Shown piece by piece: positions 18,349 to 26,239 of a stretch of 64,000 nucleotides of DNA; the stretch's first letter is position 1, and each line of letters starts with the position of its first letter. The position numbers were made by a program, and so were the translations under genes. The stretch is taken from assembly GCA_002069785.1 (NCBI GenBank), contig MWCA01000003.1, positions 1-64,000 of the forward strand. The letters are read 5' to 3'. This DNA is from Lentisphaerae bacterium ADurb.Bin242. GTDB lineage: Bacteria > Verrucomicrobiota > Lentisphaeria > Victivallales > UBA1829. The notes under the pieces were generated by a model that made no database searches, was not told the origin of the DNA, and saw nothing but the letters and a program-made list of their open reading frames with translations.

Positions 18349-19074
18349 ATGATGAAAAACAATGTATATGTACTTGTGGCGGACTGTCATATCTGCTCCC
18401 ATTCGGAGGACGAGGGCGATTTTTTCGAGATGCTGGACCGCATCGCGGAATTCTCCCCCGCCGGCGTCATCTTCCTGGGCGATATTTTCGAGCTCTGGAT
18501 CGCGCTGGACGGATATGAATCCTCCGAGCATTCCCGTTTTGTCGGATGGTGTTCCGCGCACAAAGCCGAAATGGAAATCGGGTTCATCGAGGGCAACCAC
18601 GAATTTTATGTTTCCGATACGCATCGGGAGGCCTTCTCCTGGATCGACGATGTTTCCCACACCTTCGGAAATGGGATTCACTTCATTCACGGAGATCTGG
18701 TCAACCGGGCGGACCGCAAATATCTCCTGCTCCGGAAACTCGTCCGGAATCCGTTCACCCGCTTTCTGCTGCGCCTGACGGCTTCCGGCATCGGGCCGGC
18801 CATTGCGGAAAAGGTGCGGGTGTCCCTGAAGCCCACCAACCTCCAGCACAAACGGCTTCTTCCCGTCGCCCACCTGGAAAATTACGGGCAGACGGCAGGC
18901 CGGGAAAAAATCCATACGATTTTTTCGGGTCATTTCCACGTGCGGAAGAATATCGAACTGCCGGACGGGGTTTCCGCCGAAATTCTGCCCGCGTGGGGGA
19001 ATTGCGGCGAAATCGTCCTTCTGCGGCCGGATTCCTCCCCGGTCTGCGGTCCGTGGCGGGAGCTTCTTGTTTAA
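18349..19074 (+). CDS. lpxH: LpxH-type metallophosphoesterase (UDP-2,3-diacylglucosamine diphosphatase)
   Basis: About 241 residues of the calcineurin-like fold, with all metal motifs in order: D-x-H (ADCHI), GD (LGDIFELW), GNHEF, HGD and GHFH. The FELW after the second motif and total length match the LpxH/YbbF family, which makes lipid X from UDP-2,3-diacylglucosamine in lipid A synthesis at the inner membrane. ATGs at 18349 and 18352 are both possible; the ribosome site is weak. The gene stands alone, divergent from tRNA-Thr. Other UDP-sugar or nucleotide phosphoesterases share the motifs, so the substrate is by family resemblance. Confidence 0.75.
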   Translation: MMKNNVYVLVADCHICSHSEDEGDFFEMLDRIAEFSPAGVIFLGDIFELWIALDGYESSEHSRFVGWCSAHKAEMEIGFIEGNHEFYVSDTHREAFSWIDDVSHTFGNGIHFIHGDLVNRADRKYLLLRKLVRNPFTRFLLRLTASGIGPAIAEKVRVSLKPTNLQHKRLLPVAHLENYGQTAGREKIHTIFSGHFHVRKNIELPDGVSAEILPAWGNCGEIVLLRPDSSPVCGPWRELLV

Positions 19075-19185
19075 ATTGTGACACACAAGAAGGCGCAGGT
19101 TGTGTCAGAATGTCGCATCTCAAATATTTTGTAAAATTCTGCGGAACAGTCATTTGAATTGAATTTTTATTAGCATTTTTTATTT

Positions 19186-19201
19186 TGGCATGCTTTCTGC
19201 T
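19186..19201 (+). promoter_or_regulatory. sigma-54-like promoter upstream of the Hsp20 pair
   Basis: TGGCATG-CTTT-CTGCT matches the -24/-12 consensus TGGCACG-N4-TTGCW, with GG and GC exactly 10 bases apart. It lies about 70 bases before the hsp20 ATG. No CIRCE palindrome is seen in this region. Confidence 0.4.
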
Positions 19202-19269
19202 GAAACTTTCGGTGGTCGATGTTTTTCTTATGACCGCCGGAAAAGGCGATAACAACAGGAGGTGTGAAA

Positions 19270-19728
19270 ATGAACATGCTGGCAAAAAGCAATGCAAACC
19301 AGAACACGGGTGTGAGTGCGCCGGTCACCTTCAATGACCTTGTAAGGGCGATGTTCGGCCATTTCCCGGAACTGAGTTCAAGCTGGTTCCGCGAACACGC
19401 CAAATCTTCCCTTCAGGTGGAAGTGCATGACAAGGAGGTGAGTGTCAAACTCCCCTTTGCGGGCTGCACCGCCAAAGATTTCCAGGTGGAAATTGTCGGT
19501 GATTTCCTGACCGTGAAAGCCAAACATTCCAGCGAGAAGAAAGATGAAAAAGAAAAGCATTACATCTGTCATGAACGCTCCGTGGAGGAATATGAAGAGA
19601 GTGTGCGACTCCCGGTTATGGTCAAAGGCTCTGAGGCCAAGGCCCAATATGCGGATGGGGTTCTTACGCTCACAATTCCCCGTGCGGCCGAAAGTGCAAA
19701 ATCGTCACGCGTAGTCCAAGTGAAATAA
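19270..19728 (+). CDS. small heat shock protein, Hsp20/alpha-crystallin family
   Basis: A 152-residue protein with AGGAGGTG 6-7 bases before the ATG at 19270; an in-frame GTG at 19264 is too close to that site. Residues ~50-145 form the alpha-crystallin domain: VEVHDKEVSVKLPFAGC, VEIVGDFLTVKAKHS, then ADGVLTLTIPR, the last being the conserved GVL-x-xxxPK-like strand. It is an ATP-independent cytosolic holdase that prevents aggregation of unfolded proteins. A second, shorter Hsp20 follows 31 bases later, so the pair is probably one stress operon ending at the terminator of 20119. Confidence 0.9.
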   Translation: MNMLAKSNANQNTGVSAPVTFNDLVRAMFGHFPELSSSWFREHAKSSLQVEVHDKEVSVKLPFAGCTAKDFQVEIVGDFLTVKAKHSSEKKDEKEKHYICHERSVEEYEESVRLPVMVKGSEAKAQYADGVLTLTIPRAAESAKSSRVVQVK

Positions 19729-19759
19729 ATAACCCGAAACGATGAAGGAGGTCACGAAA

Positions 19760-20092
19760 ATGAGTACAGAAGTCGCCAAAAAAGAAGAAAAATTTTTGGA
19801 AGTGATTCCCGCCGCCGACATCATCGATGAGGAGCATGATGCCATCCTCTCGCTGGAAGTCCCCGGCGCCAACGCAAAGACGGTCACCGTAGAGGTCAAG
19901 AACCAGCTGCTTACGGTGGAAGCAAAGAGCACGCTCTGCCACTGCGGGGCGCCGCTCCTTTACAAACGCTCCTTCCAGCTTTCGGACGCGGTCGATGTTG
20001 AACATATCACCGCGAAAACCCAGGACGGCGTACTGACGCTGACCCTGCCGAAATCGGAACGGGCCAAGATTCACCGGATTTCTGTGGAATAA
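19760..20092 (+). CDS. second small heat shock protein, Hsp20 family
   Basis: A 110-residue protein; the ATG at 19760 has AAGGAGG 9 bases ahead, while an ATG at 19742 overlaps that site. Almost the whole chain is an alpha-crystallin domain (ILSLEVPGANAKTVTVEVKN, LLTVEAKS, KRSFQLSDAVD, DGVLTLTLPK) with hardly any N-terminal arm. The pair could form mixed oligomers, with the longer protein contributing the substrate-binding arm; this is inference. Two nearby cysteines (CHC) in the middle are unusual for the family. Confidence 0.88.
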   Translation: MSTEVAKKEEKFLEVIPAADIIDEEHDAILSLEVPGANAKTVTVEVKNQLLTVEAKSTLCHCGAPLLYKRSFQLSDAVDVEHITAKTQDGVLTLTLPKSERAKIHRISVE

Positions 20093-20118
20093 TCTTCCCC
20101 TTTCCTGTCACAGGAAAA

Positions 20119-20160
20119 GCCCCCGTTTCAGACCAATGCCTGAGACGGGGGCGCCTTTTT
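20119..20160 (+). terminator. intrinsic terminator of the Hsp20 operon
   Basis: A 13-bp stem (GCCCCCGTTTCAG with CTGAGACGGGGGC, one G-T pair), 8-base loop, then a T run at 20156-20160. Confidence 0.9.
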
Positions 20161-20217
20161 GACTTTTGTACGGAATGACGGAAAAATTGCGTCCGTCAGA
20201 CATCCGTCAAAGTTCCG

Positions 20218-22020
20218 TCACATGGCTTCGGGAACGCCGATCGTGAGGGTGGAAAGACCGTCCGTCAGAATGTCGCGCACCGCGAAACAGAGTTCCAGGC
20301 GGGTGTTGACCAGCGCCAGATCTTCGGCATTGAGCACCGGTTTTTCCCGGTAGAAACGATTGAACGCCTTGGCGAGATCCAGCAGGTAATTGACCAGCAC
20401 GGAGCAGTCGATTTTTTCCGCCGCGCTTTTCAGGGCTTCCGGATACAGGGACGCGGTGACCGCCAGGGAACGCTCCTCCCCGGAATCCAGCAGGGACCAG
20501 GCGGGAGCGCTTTTGCCGCGGACGAATCCGCGGTCGGCCGCTTTGCGTGCGATGGAGTTGATCCGGGCACAGGCATACTGGACATACGGTCCGGTGTCGC
20601 CTTCAAATTTCAGGGAGGCCTGCGGGTCGAACATCATGGTGGTCTTCGGATTGAACTTGAGGAGCATGAACTTGAGCGCGCCCATGCCGATGGTTTCAGC
20701 CCGTTCCTCGAGGTCGGCCGGAGCATTTTCCCCCTCTCCGACGCGTTCGAGCGTGGCATTTCGGGCGAGTTCGTGCATTTCGTCGAAAAGATCGTCGGCG
20801 TCCACCACGGTGCCTTCGCGGCTTTTCATCTTGCCGGTGGGGAGGTTGACCATGCCGTAGGCGAGGTGGCGGAGATTGTCCGCCCAGGAACAGCCCATTT
20901 TCTGGAGGATGGCGAAAAGCATCTGGAAATGGAGGATCTGTTCATCGCCGACCACCCAGATCTGGGAGTCGGGCTTGAATTCGTTGTATTTGAGGAGAGT
21001 GGTGCCGATGTCCTGCGTGATGTAGACGCTGGTGCCGTCGGAACGCAGCAGAACCTTGGTCCCGAGCTTGCCGAGGTCGGCCAGAACCGCGCCGTCTTCG
21101 CGCCGGGTGAAGCAGCCCAGTTCGAGACCTTTTTTCACATTCTCCCTGCCGAGAAGATAGGTCTCGCTTTCAAGGAACGTTTTTTTGAATTCGACGCCCA
21201 TGCGCTTGTACGTCTCGTTGAAACCGGCGATCACCCAGGAGTTCATCAACTTCCAGAGGGCGACCGTTTCGGGATCGGACGCCTCCCATTTCCGGAGGAG
21301 CTCCTGCGCCGCCGCGCCGATCTCGGTTTCCAGAAAGAGCTCTTCGTCGGATTTGTCCGACAGTTCCGGTTTCTCCGCCCGGAGAGCGGTGAGCTGTTTT
21401 TTGAGTTCATCGTTGTAGCGCACATAATAGCTGCCGACGAAATGGTCGCCCTTGACGCCTGCTTTTTCCGGGGTGTCGCCGTTTCCGAAACGCATGTAGG
21501 CGAGCATCGACTTGCAGATGTGGATTCCGCGGTCATTGATGAGGTTGACCGGGATCACTTCGTGTCCGACCCGCGCCAGCAGTTTGCAGGCGCTCATGCC
21601 GAGCGTGTTGTTGCGGACGTGTCCGAGGTGCTGGGGCTTGTTGGTGTTCGGGGCGGAATATTCAATGAGAATCCGGCGCCGGGCTTCTCCGGGCAGGAGT
21701 CCTTCCGCAAGGATTCCGGGGACGTTTCCGACGGTGTCGCGGAAAAGAGCCCCGGCGTGGAGCGTCACGTTGACGAACGCCTTGATGCGCTCGACTTTTT
21801 TCACATCGGGATCGACGGAAAGCAGCCCGGCGACGTTCTCCGCCAGCGTGTCCGGGGAGACCTTGAAGAATCTGGCGAAGCGGAAACAGTTGATCGTGAC
21901 GTCCCCCGCCATGCCTTCGGGACATTGTTCCGCCGTAAGCTGCCACCCGGCAGGGATTTGCGCCTGGGGAAACGATTCGGCGAGACGGGTCTGGAGGACC
22001 CGGGTGCATTGCATGTTCAT
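20218..22020 (-). CDS. argS: arginyl-tRNA synthetase
   Basis: A 600-residue class I synthetase that charges tRNA-Arg. The ATP signature HIGH appears as PNTNKPQHLGHVRNN, and the KMSKS loop as KMKSREG, the variant common in ArgS. An N-terminal Add-1-like domain (~1-110) precedes the catalytic domain, and the C-terminal ~120 residues are the DALR anticodon-binding domain (TGPYVQYACARINSI, then YLLDLAKAFNRFY). Length is normal. It is read 19 bases after manA on the same strand, so the two probably share a transcript. Confidence 0.95.
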   Translation of the reverse strand: MNMQCTRVLQTRLAESFPQAQIPAGWQLTAEQCPEGMAGDVTINCFRFARFFKVSPDTLAENVAGLLSVDPDVKKVERIKAFVNVTLHAGALFRDTVGNVPGILAEGLLPGEARRRILIEYSAPNTNKPQHLGHVRNNTLGMSACKLLARVGHEVIPVNLINDRGIHICKSMLAYMRFGNGDTPEKAGVKGDHFVGSYYVRYNDELKKQLTALRAEKPELSDKSDEELFLETEIGAAAQELLRKWEASDPETVALWKLMNSWVIAGFNETYKRMGVEFKKTFLESETYLLGRENVKKGLELGCFTRREDGAVLADLGKLGTKVLLRSDGTSVYITQDIGTTLLKYNEFKPDSQIWVVGDEQILHFQMLFAILQKMGCSWADNLRHLAYGMVNLPTGKMKSREGTVVDADDLFDEMHELARNATLERVGEGENAPADLEERAETIGMGALKFMLLKFNPKTTMMFDPQASLKFEGDTGPYVQYACARINSIARKAADRGFVRGKSAPAWSLLDSGEERSLAVTASLYPEALKSAAEKIDCSVLVNYLLDLAKAFNRFYREKPVLNAEDLALVNTRLELCFAVRDILTDGLSTLTIGVPEAM

Positions 22021-22039
22021 GAAAAAATCCTTGTGCTGT

Positions 22040-23047
22040 TCAAAGTGTCGTTCGGATGAGGGTTGCGGGGCCGCCTTCCGGGAGCGAAACGGAATAGCTT
22101 CCGAAACAGGCCGGGATCAGGCAGGTCGATCCGACCGGGACTTTCGTGGTTCTGGATTCGCTGCCGACGACGAACGGCTTGTTGATTGCGGTCAGGAGGT
22201 GGAAACTGGCGCTGGATTTGGTGGAGTCGTGCCAGTCCGTGGTCAGCAGCAGTTCATCCACCTTGAAGAACGGACAGCGGTTGATGATGGGGAACTTGCG
22301 GTTGTGGTCCACATTGTCGCTGGCGCCGGTGATCCGGGGAACGGTGCGGTCCATGAAATCGATGCTTTCGAGCGCCTGTTCGATGTGAAGCGTGCGGGGC
22401 TTGCCGTCGGGAGCGGTGCGTCCCCAGTCGCTGATGCGGTAAGTGGTGTCGCTGTTCTGCTGGATCTCGAGGATGAGGTTTCCGGCGCCGATGGCGTGCA
22501 CCCGTCCGGCGTTGATGAAATAGGCGTCGCCGGCGAAGGAATCGAAGACCTGAAGCTGCTGTTCGATATCGGCCGAATGGAGGTTTTCCATAAACCGCAT
22601 CCGGGAGGATTTCGGGCTCAGTCCGGCGATGATCTTCGCGCCTTTTTCGGCATGGATGATATACCACATTTCCGTTTTGGGCTGGGCTCCGCCGCCCAGG
22701 CGGGCGCAGGCTTCCTCGTTCGGATGAACCTGGAGCGAGAGACGCCGTCCGGCGTCCAGCAGTTTGACGAGAAGCGGAAAGCGCCCCCCCTCGTACGAGT
22801 GTCCCACGAAATCGCGTCCGTAGTTTTCGACCAGCTCGTGAAGGGCCGTTCCCTGGAGGTCTCCATTCAGAACGTGACTTTCGCATTCTTCCCGGTCGCA
22901 GATTTCCCAGGATTCTCCGATCGGCTGGCCGCCTTTGGGAACGGGACGCTTCAGGAGGTCCGCCAGCTTATGACCTCCCCACATGACCGGCTTATAAACA
23001 GGCTCAAAGAGCAGAGGATACAGTTCATCCTTATCCAAATTGATCAT
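22040..23047 (-). CDS. manA: class I mannose-6-phosphate isomerase
   Basis: A 335-residue cupin-type enzyme interconverting mannose-6-phosphate and fructose-6-phosphate. Zinc ligands are visible in LSLQVHPNEE (Gln, His), the KTEMWY Glu and AGRVHAIGAG His; GESWEICDREECES matches the family N-terminus. The ATG at 23047 is preceded by AAGGTG; an upstream ATG at 23068 is less likely. It is the short, Firmicutes/Bacteroidetes-like form rather than the ~390-residue enterobacterial one. It connects mannose released from polysaccharides, or GDP-mannose synthesis, to glycolysis. Confidence 0.92.
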   Translation of the reverse strand: MINLDKDELYPLLFEPVYKPVMWGGHKLADLLKRPVPKGGQPIGESWEICDREECESHVLNGDLQGTALHELVENYGRDFVGHSYEGGRFPLLVKLLDAGRRLSLQVHPNEEACARLGGGAQPKTEMWYIIHAEKGAKIIAGLSPKSSRMRFMENLHSADIEQQLQVFDSFAGDAYFINAGRVHAIGAGNLILEIQQNSDTTYRISDWGRTAPDGKPRTLHIEQALESIDFMDRTVPRITGASDNVDHNRKFPIINRCPFFKVDELLLTTDWHDSTKSSASFHLLTAINKPFVVGSESRTTKVPVGSTCLIPACFGSYSVSLPEGGPATLIRTTL

Positions 23048-23343
23048 TTTGCACCTTAGGATTTGCATTTCTGTTTTTTACATGACGGAAAATATAGCCC
23101 GTTTTCGGAAAAATAACAGTCCGGCAATGAAAAAAAGGTTCTCTTTCGTTGAAAAAGGGCATGCCGGACGGCATTCCGCGGCGGAACGGCAAAAACTTAT
23201 ATTTTCCGTGAACGCGCCGAAGCGGATGAAAAAAATAATCACCGGATTCGCATTTCCGGACTTGATTTCTTCGGAAGGGCGGATTATTTTTCTTCCAGCT
23301 CCCAGAAGAACCGGAGGCAATATAACCGAAAGGATGGGGGATT

Positions 23344-23946
23344 ATGTGGAACAGCCTGTTTTCCGCGCCTGAAATCATTGGAGGATTATCGAGAGGGAGT
23401 CTTTTCTGGAGAGGCGTCCTTGTATTCCTGCTGGGATTGCTGTTTGTGCTGAAACCGCTGCTGACGGTTCTTACCCTGGCCGCGATTCTGGGCTGGGGAT
23501 TCTTCTTCGGCGGGATCTGGATTGTTGTCAGCGCATTTCTTCTGGAGCGGCGCCGCATCGCCTGGTGCATTTACGGTTCCCTTTTCTTTGTTCTCGGAGC
23601 GCTCCTTCTGATGAATCCGATGGTGGAGGTCCTGGCTCTGGCCTGGAGCACCGCCACGCTGTTTATTTCCGCGGGAATCATCGGGATCACGGTCTGCCTA
23701 GCGGCGGGGAATGCCTCCACCCGGGTTCTTCTGCATTTCTTTACATCGGTTCTCAGCATTCTGCTCGGGTGCATGCTGTTCGTATGGCCGCTGCTCGGCC
23801 TTTCGAACCTGATCTGGGTGGTCGGGGTCCTTCTGGAAGCGGAAGGCGTGGTCCTGATGGTGCTGGCCTTCCGGATTCCCTGTCAGCAAAACAATGAATC
23901 GGATGATTCTTCCGATCCCGCCGATCCTTCGCCGCCGCAGGACTGA
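23344..23946 (+). CDS. HdeD-like integral membrane protein (DUF308)
   Basis: A 200-residue protein with six hydrophobic segments, roughly residues 22-42, 45-66, 72-90, 96-117, 124-146 and 152-175, arranged in similar pairs, then a charged acidic tail (ESDDSSDPADPSPPQD). This is the layout of HdeD/DUF308 proteins, of which the E. coli member is linked to acid resistance; the general function is not known. Ribosome site AAGGATGGGG before ATG. No clear operon partners: the divergent manA lies upstream and a gap of 177 bases follows. Confidence 0.75.
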   Translation: MWNSLFSAPEIIGGLSRGSLFWRGVLVFLLGLLFVLKPLLTVLTLAAILGWGFFFGGIWIVVSAFLLERRRIAWCIYGSLFFVLGALLLMNPMVEVLALAWSTATLFISAGIIGITVCLAAGNASTRVLLHFFTSVLSILLGCMLFVWPLLGLSNLIWVVGVLLEAEGVVLMVLAFRIPCQQNNESDDSSDPADPSPPQD

Positions 23947-23990
23947 ATGGTTTCGGTTCCCTGCTTCCGGGCACGGGGAGAGTGCCGGAT

Positions 23991-24069
23991 AAAATATTGT
24001 ATTTTCTGACAAAATATTGTATTTTTTCCTTTCCCGGTTCCTTGCAAAAAAACTTTCCCCGGTTATAAT
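23991..24069 (+). promoter_or_regulatory. promoter with upstream 20-bp-period direct repeats
   Basis: AAAATATTGTATTTT occurs at 23991-24005 and 24011-24025, exactly 20 bases apart, the spacing of AraC-type half-sites on one DNA face. A sigma-70 promoter follows: TTGCAA (24042-24047), 16 bases, TATAAT (24064-24069). The AraC regulator is the next gene but one. Confidence 0.6.
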
Positions 24070-24123
24070 AACACGGTTGCTGTATTCCATTCTGATTTCA
24101 TTCTTGAAAACAAAGGAGATGGT

Positions 24124-25263
24124 ATGAAAATCCGGAATCTGGCCGCTGTGTTTCTTCTGACCGGAATCGCCGCTTCCGCCGCCCCGGCAGCGGAAACCGG
24201 AGCCCTTTTCCCCCCGGACGTCGTGAACGCCGCGCAGGGAAACCGGGGAAAAGTCGCCTTGTCCGAACCGGGAAAAGCTCAAATCACTTCCGGGGAAAAG
24301 AATCTCATTTTGAAGCTCGCGGAGCCTTCCGAAGTCAAGCCGCTGGCCCATGTGTCAGGGCGGATGGATGCCTCCGGCAAAGGGAAATGCGGATTTTTCA
24401 TGGCCGTCTATGACAAGGACGGGCGCAAGATCGGGGAAGAAGTCAAATCCCAGTCCGTGACCGGCAAGCCCGCGCCAATGACATGGACTTTCCGGGTCCG
24501 GAAGACATACGGCGGAAAAATTCCGTGCAGACAGTCCATCTCGGTCTTCGTGGAAAAAAATTCGGATGTCACCCTTTCCGGCGTCAAAACGGAAGTCGAT
24601 AATGCTCCGCCGAACAGCACGCTGACCGCGAAAAACCGCACGGACTGGGCGGCCGGGACGTATACGGTCCTGACGAAGCGCGCCCAGACCCAGAAGAACA
24701 TTTCCGTCATGTTCCTGGGCGATTCCATCACCATGCTCTGGGAATTTCCCAGCGACCACAAGTATCCGGGCGGCCTGGATTCCTGGAACAAGCATTTCAA
24801 GCCCATGGGCGCCTCCAACTACGGGGTGTCCGGCGATACGGTGGAAAACGTGCTGTGGCGCGTGACCGAGGGGAAACAGCTGGAATGCAATCCGTCGCTG
24901 ATCGTCCTGATGATCGGGACCAACAATCTCCATCGGCAGCCGTTCAATACGCCGGAGGAAATCGTCGCGGGGATCGACCATCTGATTCAGGTGATCCAGG
25001 CGAAGCTTCCGAAGACGAAGATCCTTCTGTTGGGCGTGTTCCCGCGCCGGGGCAGCCATCCGATTCCGGAAATCAATGCGAAATTGGCGGAAGCCGCCGT
25101 CGCCCGGAAGGTTTCCTTTATGGATCTTTCCGAAACGTTCCTCCGGGGAAAGAAGGAAGTCTCCGCGGAGATTTTCCGTGACGGCCTCCATCTTTCTCCG
25201 GCCGGATATGAAATCTGGGCGCAGGCGCTTCTTCCCGAAATCGGGCGGCTTCTGCCAAAATAA
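24124..25263 (+). CDS. secreted SGNH/GDSL hydrolase with N-terminal beta domain
   Basis: A 379-residue protein with a signal peptide (LAAVFLLTGIAASAAPAAE). Residues ~30-165 look like a jelly-roll module. The catalytic SGNH domain follows: FLGDSITMLW with Ser201, YGVSGDT, MIGTNN and DGLHLSPAGY giving Asp353 and His356. This subgroup resembles platelet-activating-factor acetylhydrolase-like esterases, which in bacteria often remove acetyl groups from polysaccharides. Downstream are an AraC regulator and a GH3 enzyme, so deacetylation of a polysaccharide before hydrolysis is a reasonable inference. Export to periplasm or outside. Confidence 0.85.
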   Translation: MKIRNLAAVFLLTGIAASAAPAAETGALFPPDVVNAAQGNRGKVALSEPGKAQITSGEKNLILKLAEPSEVKPLAHVSGRMDASGKGKCGFFMAVYDKDGRKIGEEVKSQSVTGKPAPMTWTFRVRKTYGGKIPCRQSISVFVEKNSDVTLSGVKTEVDNAPPNSTLTAKNRTDWAAGTYTVLTKRAQTQKNISVMFLGDSITMLWEFPSDHKYPGGLDSWNKHFKPMGASNYGVSGDTVENVLWRVTEGKQLECNPSLIVLMIGTNNLHRQPFNTPEEIVAGIDHLIQVIQAKLPKTKILLLGVFPRRGSHPIPEINAKLAEAAVARKVSFMDLSETFLRGKKEVSAEIFRDGLHLSPAGYEIWAQALLPEIGRLLPK

Positions 25264-25286
25264 CCCTTCGGCGGAAGGATGTTTCC

Positions 25287-26114
25287 ATGCTGGAGTTTCA
25301 TTTGCACCTGGACAAAATGAAACGGAAATATCCTTTTCCAGTCCCGCTGATCGGGCTGGGATATTCCACGGATTTCCCGGTCTCCCAGACCGTCGTTCAC
25401 GACAAGTTCTTTTTCTCCTTTATCCTGAAGGGGACCGGAAACCTGCGGATCGACAACAAGGAATATTTTCTGAAAGCGCCCTGTGTCTTTCTTCAATACC
25501 CCGGCGTGATGATGCATCACAGTTCCATCGGGGGCTGGGACGAGCTTTTCGCCGGGTACGCCCCGGAATCGGTTCCGCTGCTGAAAAAAATGAATCTGTT
25601 CCAGCGCAGCGTTCCCACCTGGAAGATCGACAACTATAACGAATTCATGCGGACGTTCAACCGGGTGATCGGCCTTGCCCGGCGGGTCAATGAATACGGC
25701 GTCCCGGACATGCTGGACCGTCTTCTCCAGGAATTGGTCCTTCTCTCTTTTCAGAAAGGGGAAGAGCAAAACCGGAACGAGAAAGACGAACGGGTCGGGA
25801 AAATCATCGCCTATCTCGACACGCATTATTCGGAAGAGATCAACTTTCTGGAGCTGGTGGCGCTGCATGGGCTCTCCTATTCCTCCTTCATCCGGCGCTG
25901 GCGTTCGATCTTCAATATTTCCCCGCAGAAATATCTGCTTCAGGTCCGCATGAAACAGGCTTCCTCGCTTCTCCTGGAAACAGACATGCGGATCAATGAA
26001 ATCGCGGAAATGCTCGGTTTTGACAATCCTTTTTATTTCTCGAAGGTTTTTCGAGATTTTTACGGCATGACAGCCTCGAATTATCGCGGGAAGGCAAAAA
26101 ACATTCAGAAATAA
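25287..26114 (+). CDS. AraC-family transcriptional regulator
   Basis: A 275-residue protein. The N-terminal ~150 residues form a cupin-like sensor (FFFSFILKGTGNLRIDNKEY, FLQYPGVMMHH), and residues ~180-270 the double helix-turn-helix: INFLELVALHGLSYSSFIRR, then MRINEIAEMLGFDNPFYFSK, VFRDFYGMTASNYR, the classic AraC signature. It starts 23 bases after the SGNH gene and lies before the GH3 gene. AT-rich direct repeats precede both flanking promoters and are its likely binding sites. Confidence 0.9.
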   Translation: MLEFHLHLDKMKRKYPFPVPLIGLGYSTDFPVSQTVVHDKFFFSFILKGTGNLRIDNKEYFLKAPCVFLQYPGVMMHHSSIGGWDELFAGYAPESVPLLKKMNLFQRSVPTWKIDNYNEFMRTFNRVIGLARRVNEYGVPDMLDRLLQELVLLSFQKGEEQNRNEKDERVGKIIAYLDTHYSEEINFLELVALHGLSYSSFIRRWRSIFNISPQKYLLQVRMKQASSLLLETDMRINEIAEMLGFDNPFYFSKVFRDFYGMTASNYRGKAKNIQK

Positions 26115-26172
26115 ATGACAAAAAAATAGATTTTTTTGACAATTTATTATAGGCTTTTTCCCGCTTCCTTTC

Positions 26173-26200
26173 TTGCAAAAGCTTCCTTTTTTTATATAAT
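26173..26200 (+). promoter_or_regulatory. promoter of the GH3 gene
   Basis: TTGCAA (26173-26178), 16 bases, TATAAT (26195-26200). The element and the TTCCC-rich bases before it resemble the SGNH promoter at 24042, and TGACAAnnn-A/T-rich half-sites occur upstream (about 26116-26152), suggesting shared AraC control. Confidence 0.65.
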
Positions 26201-26239
26201 ATGTCCAGATGAAAACAAACCGGGAAAAGGAGTTGCTTC

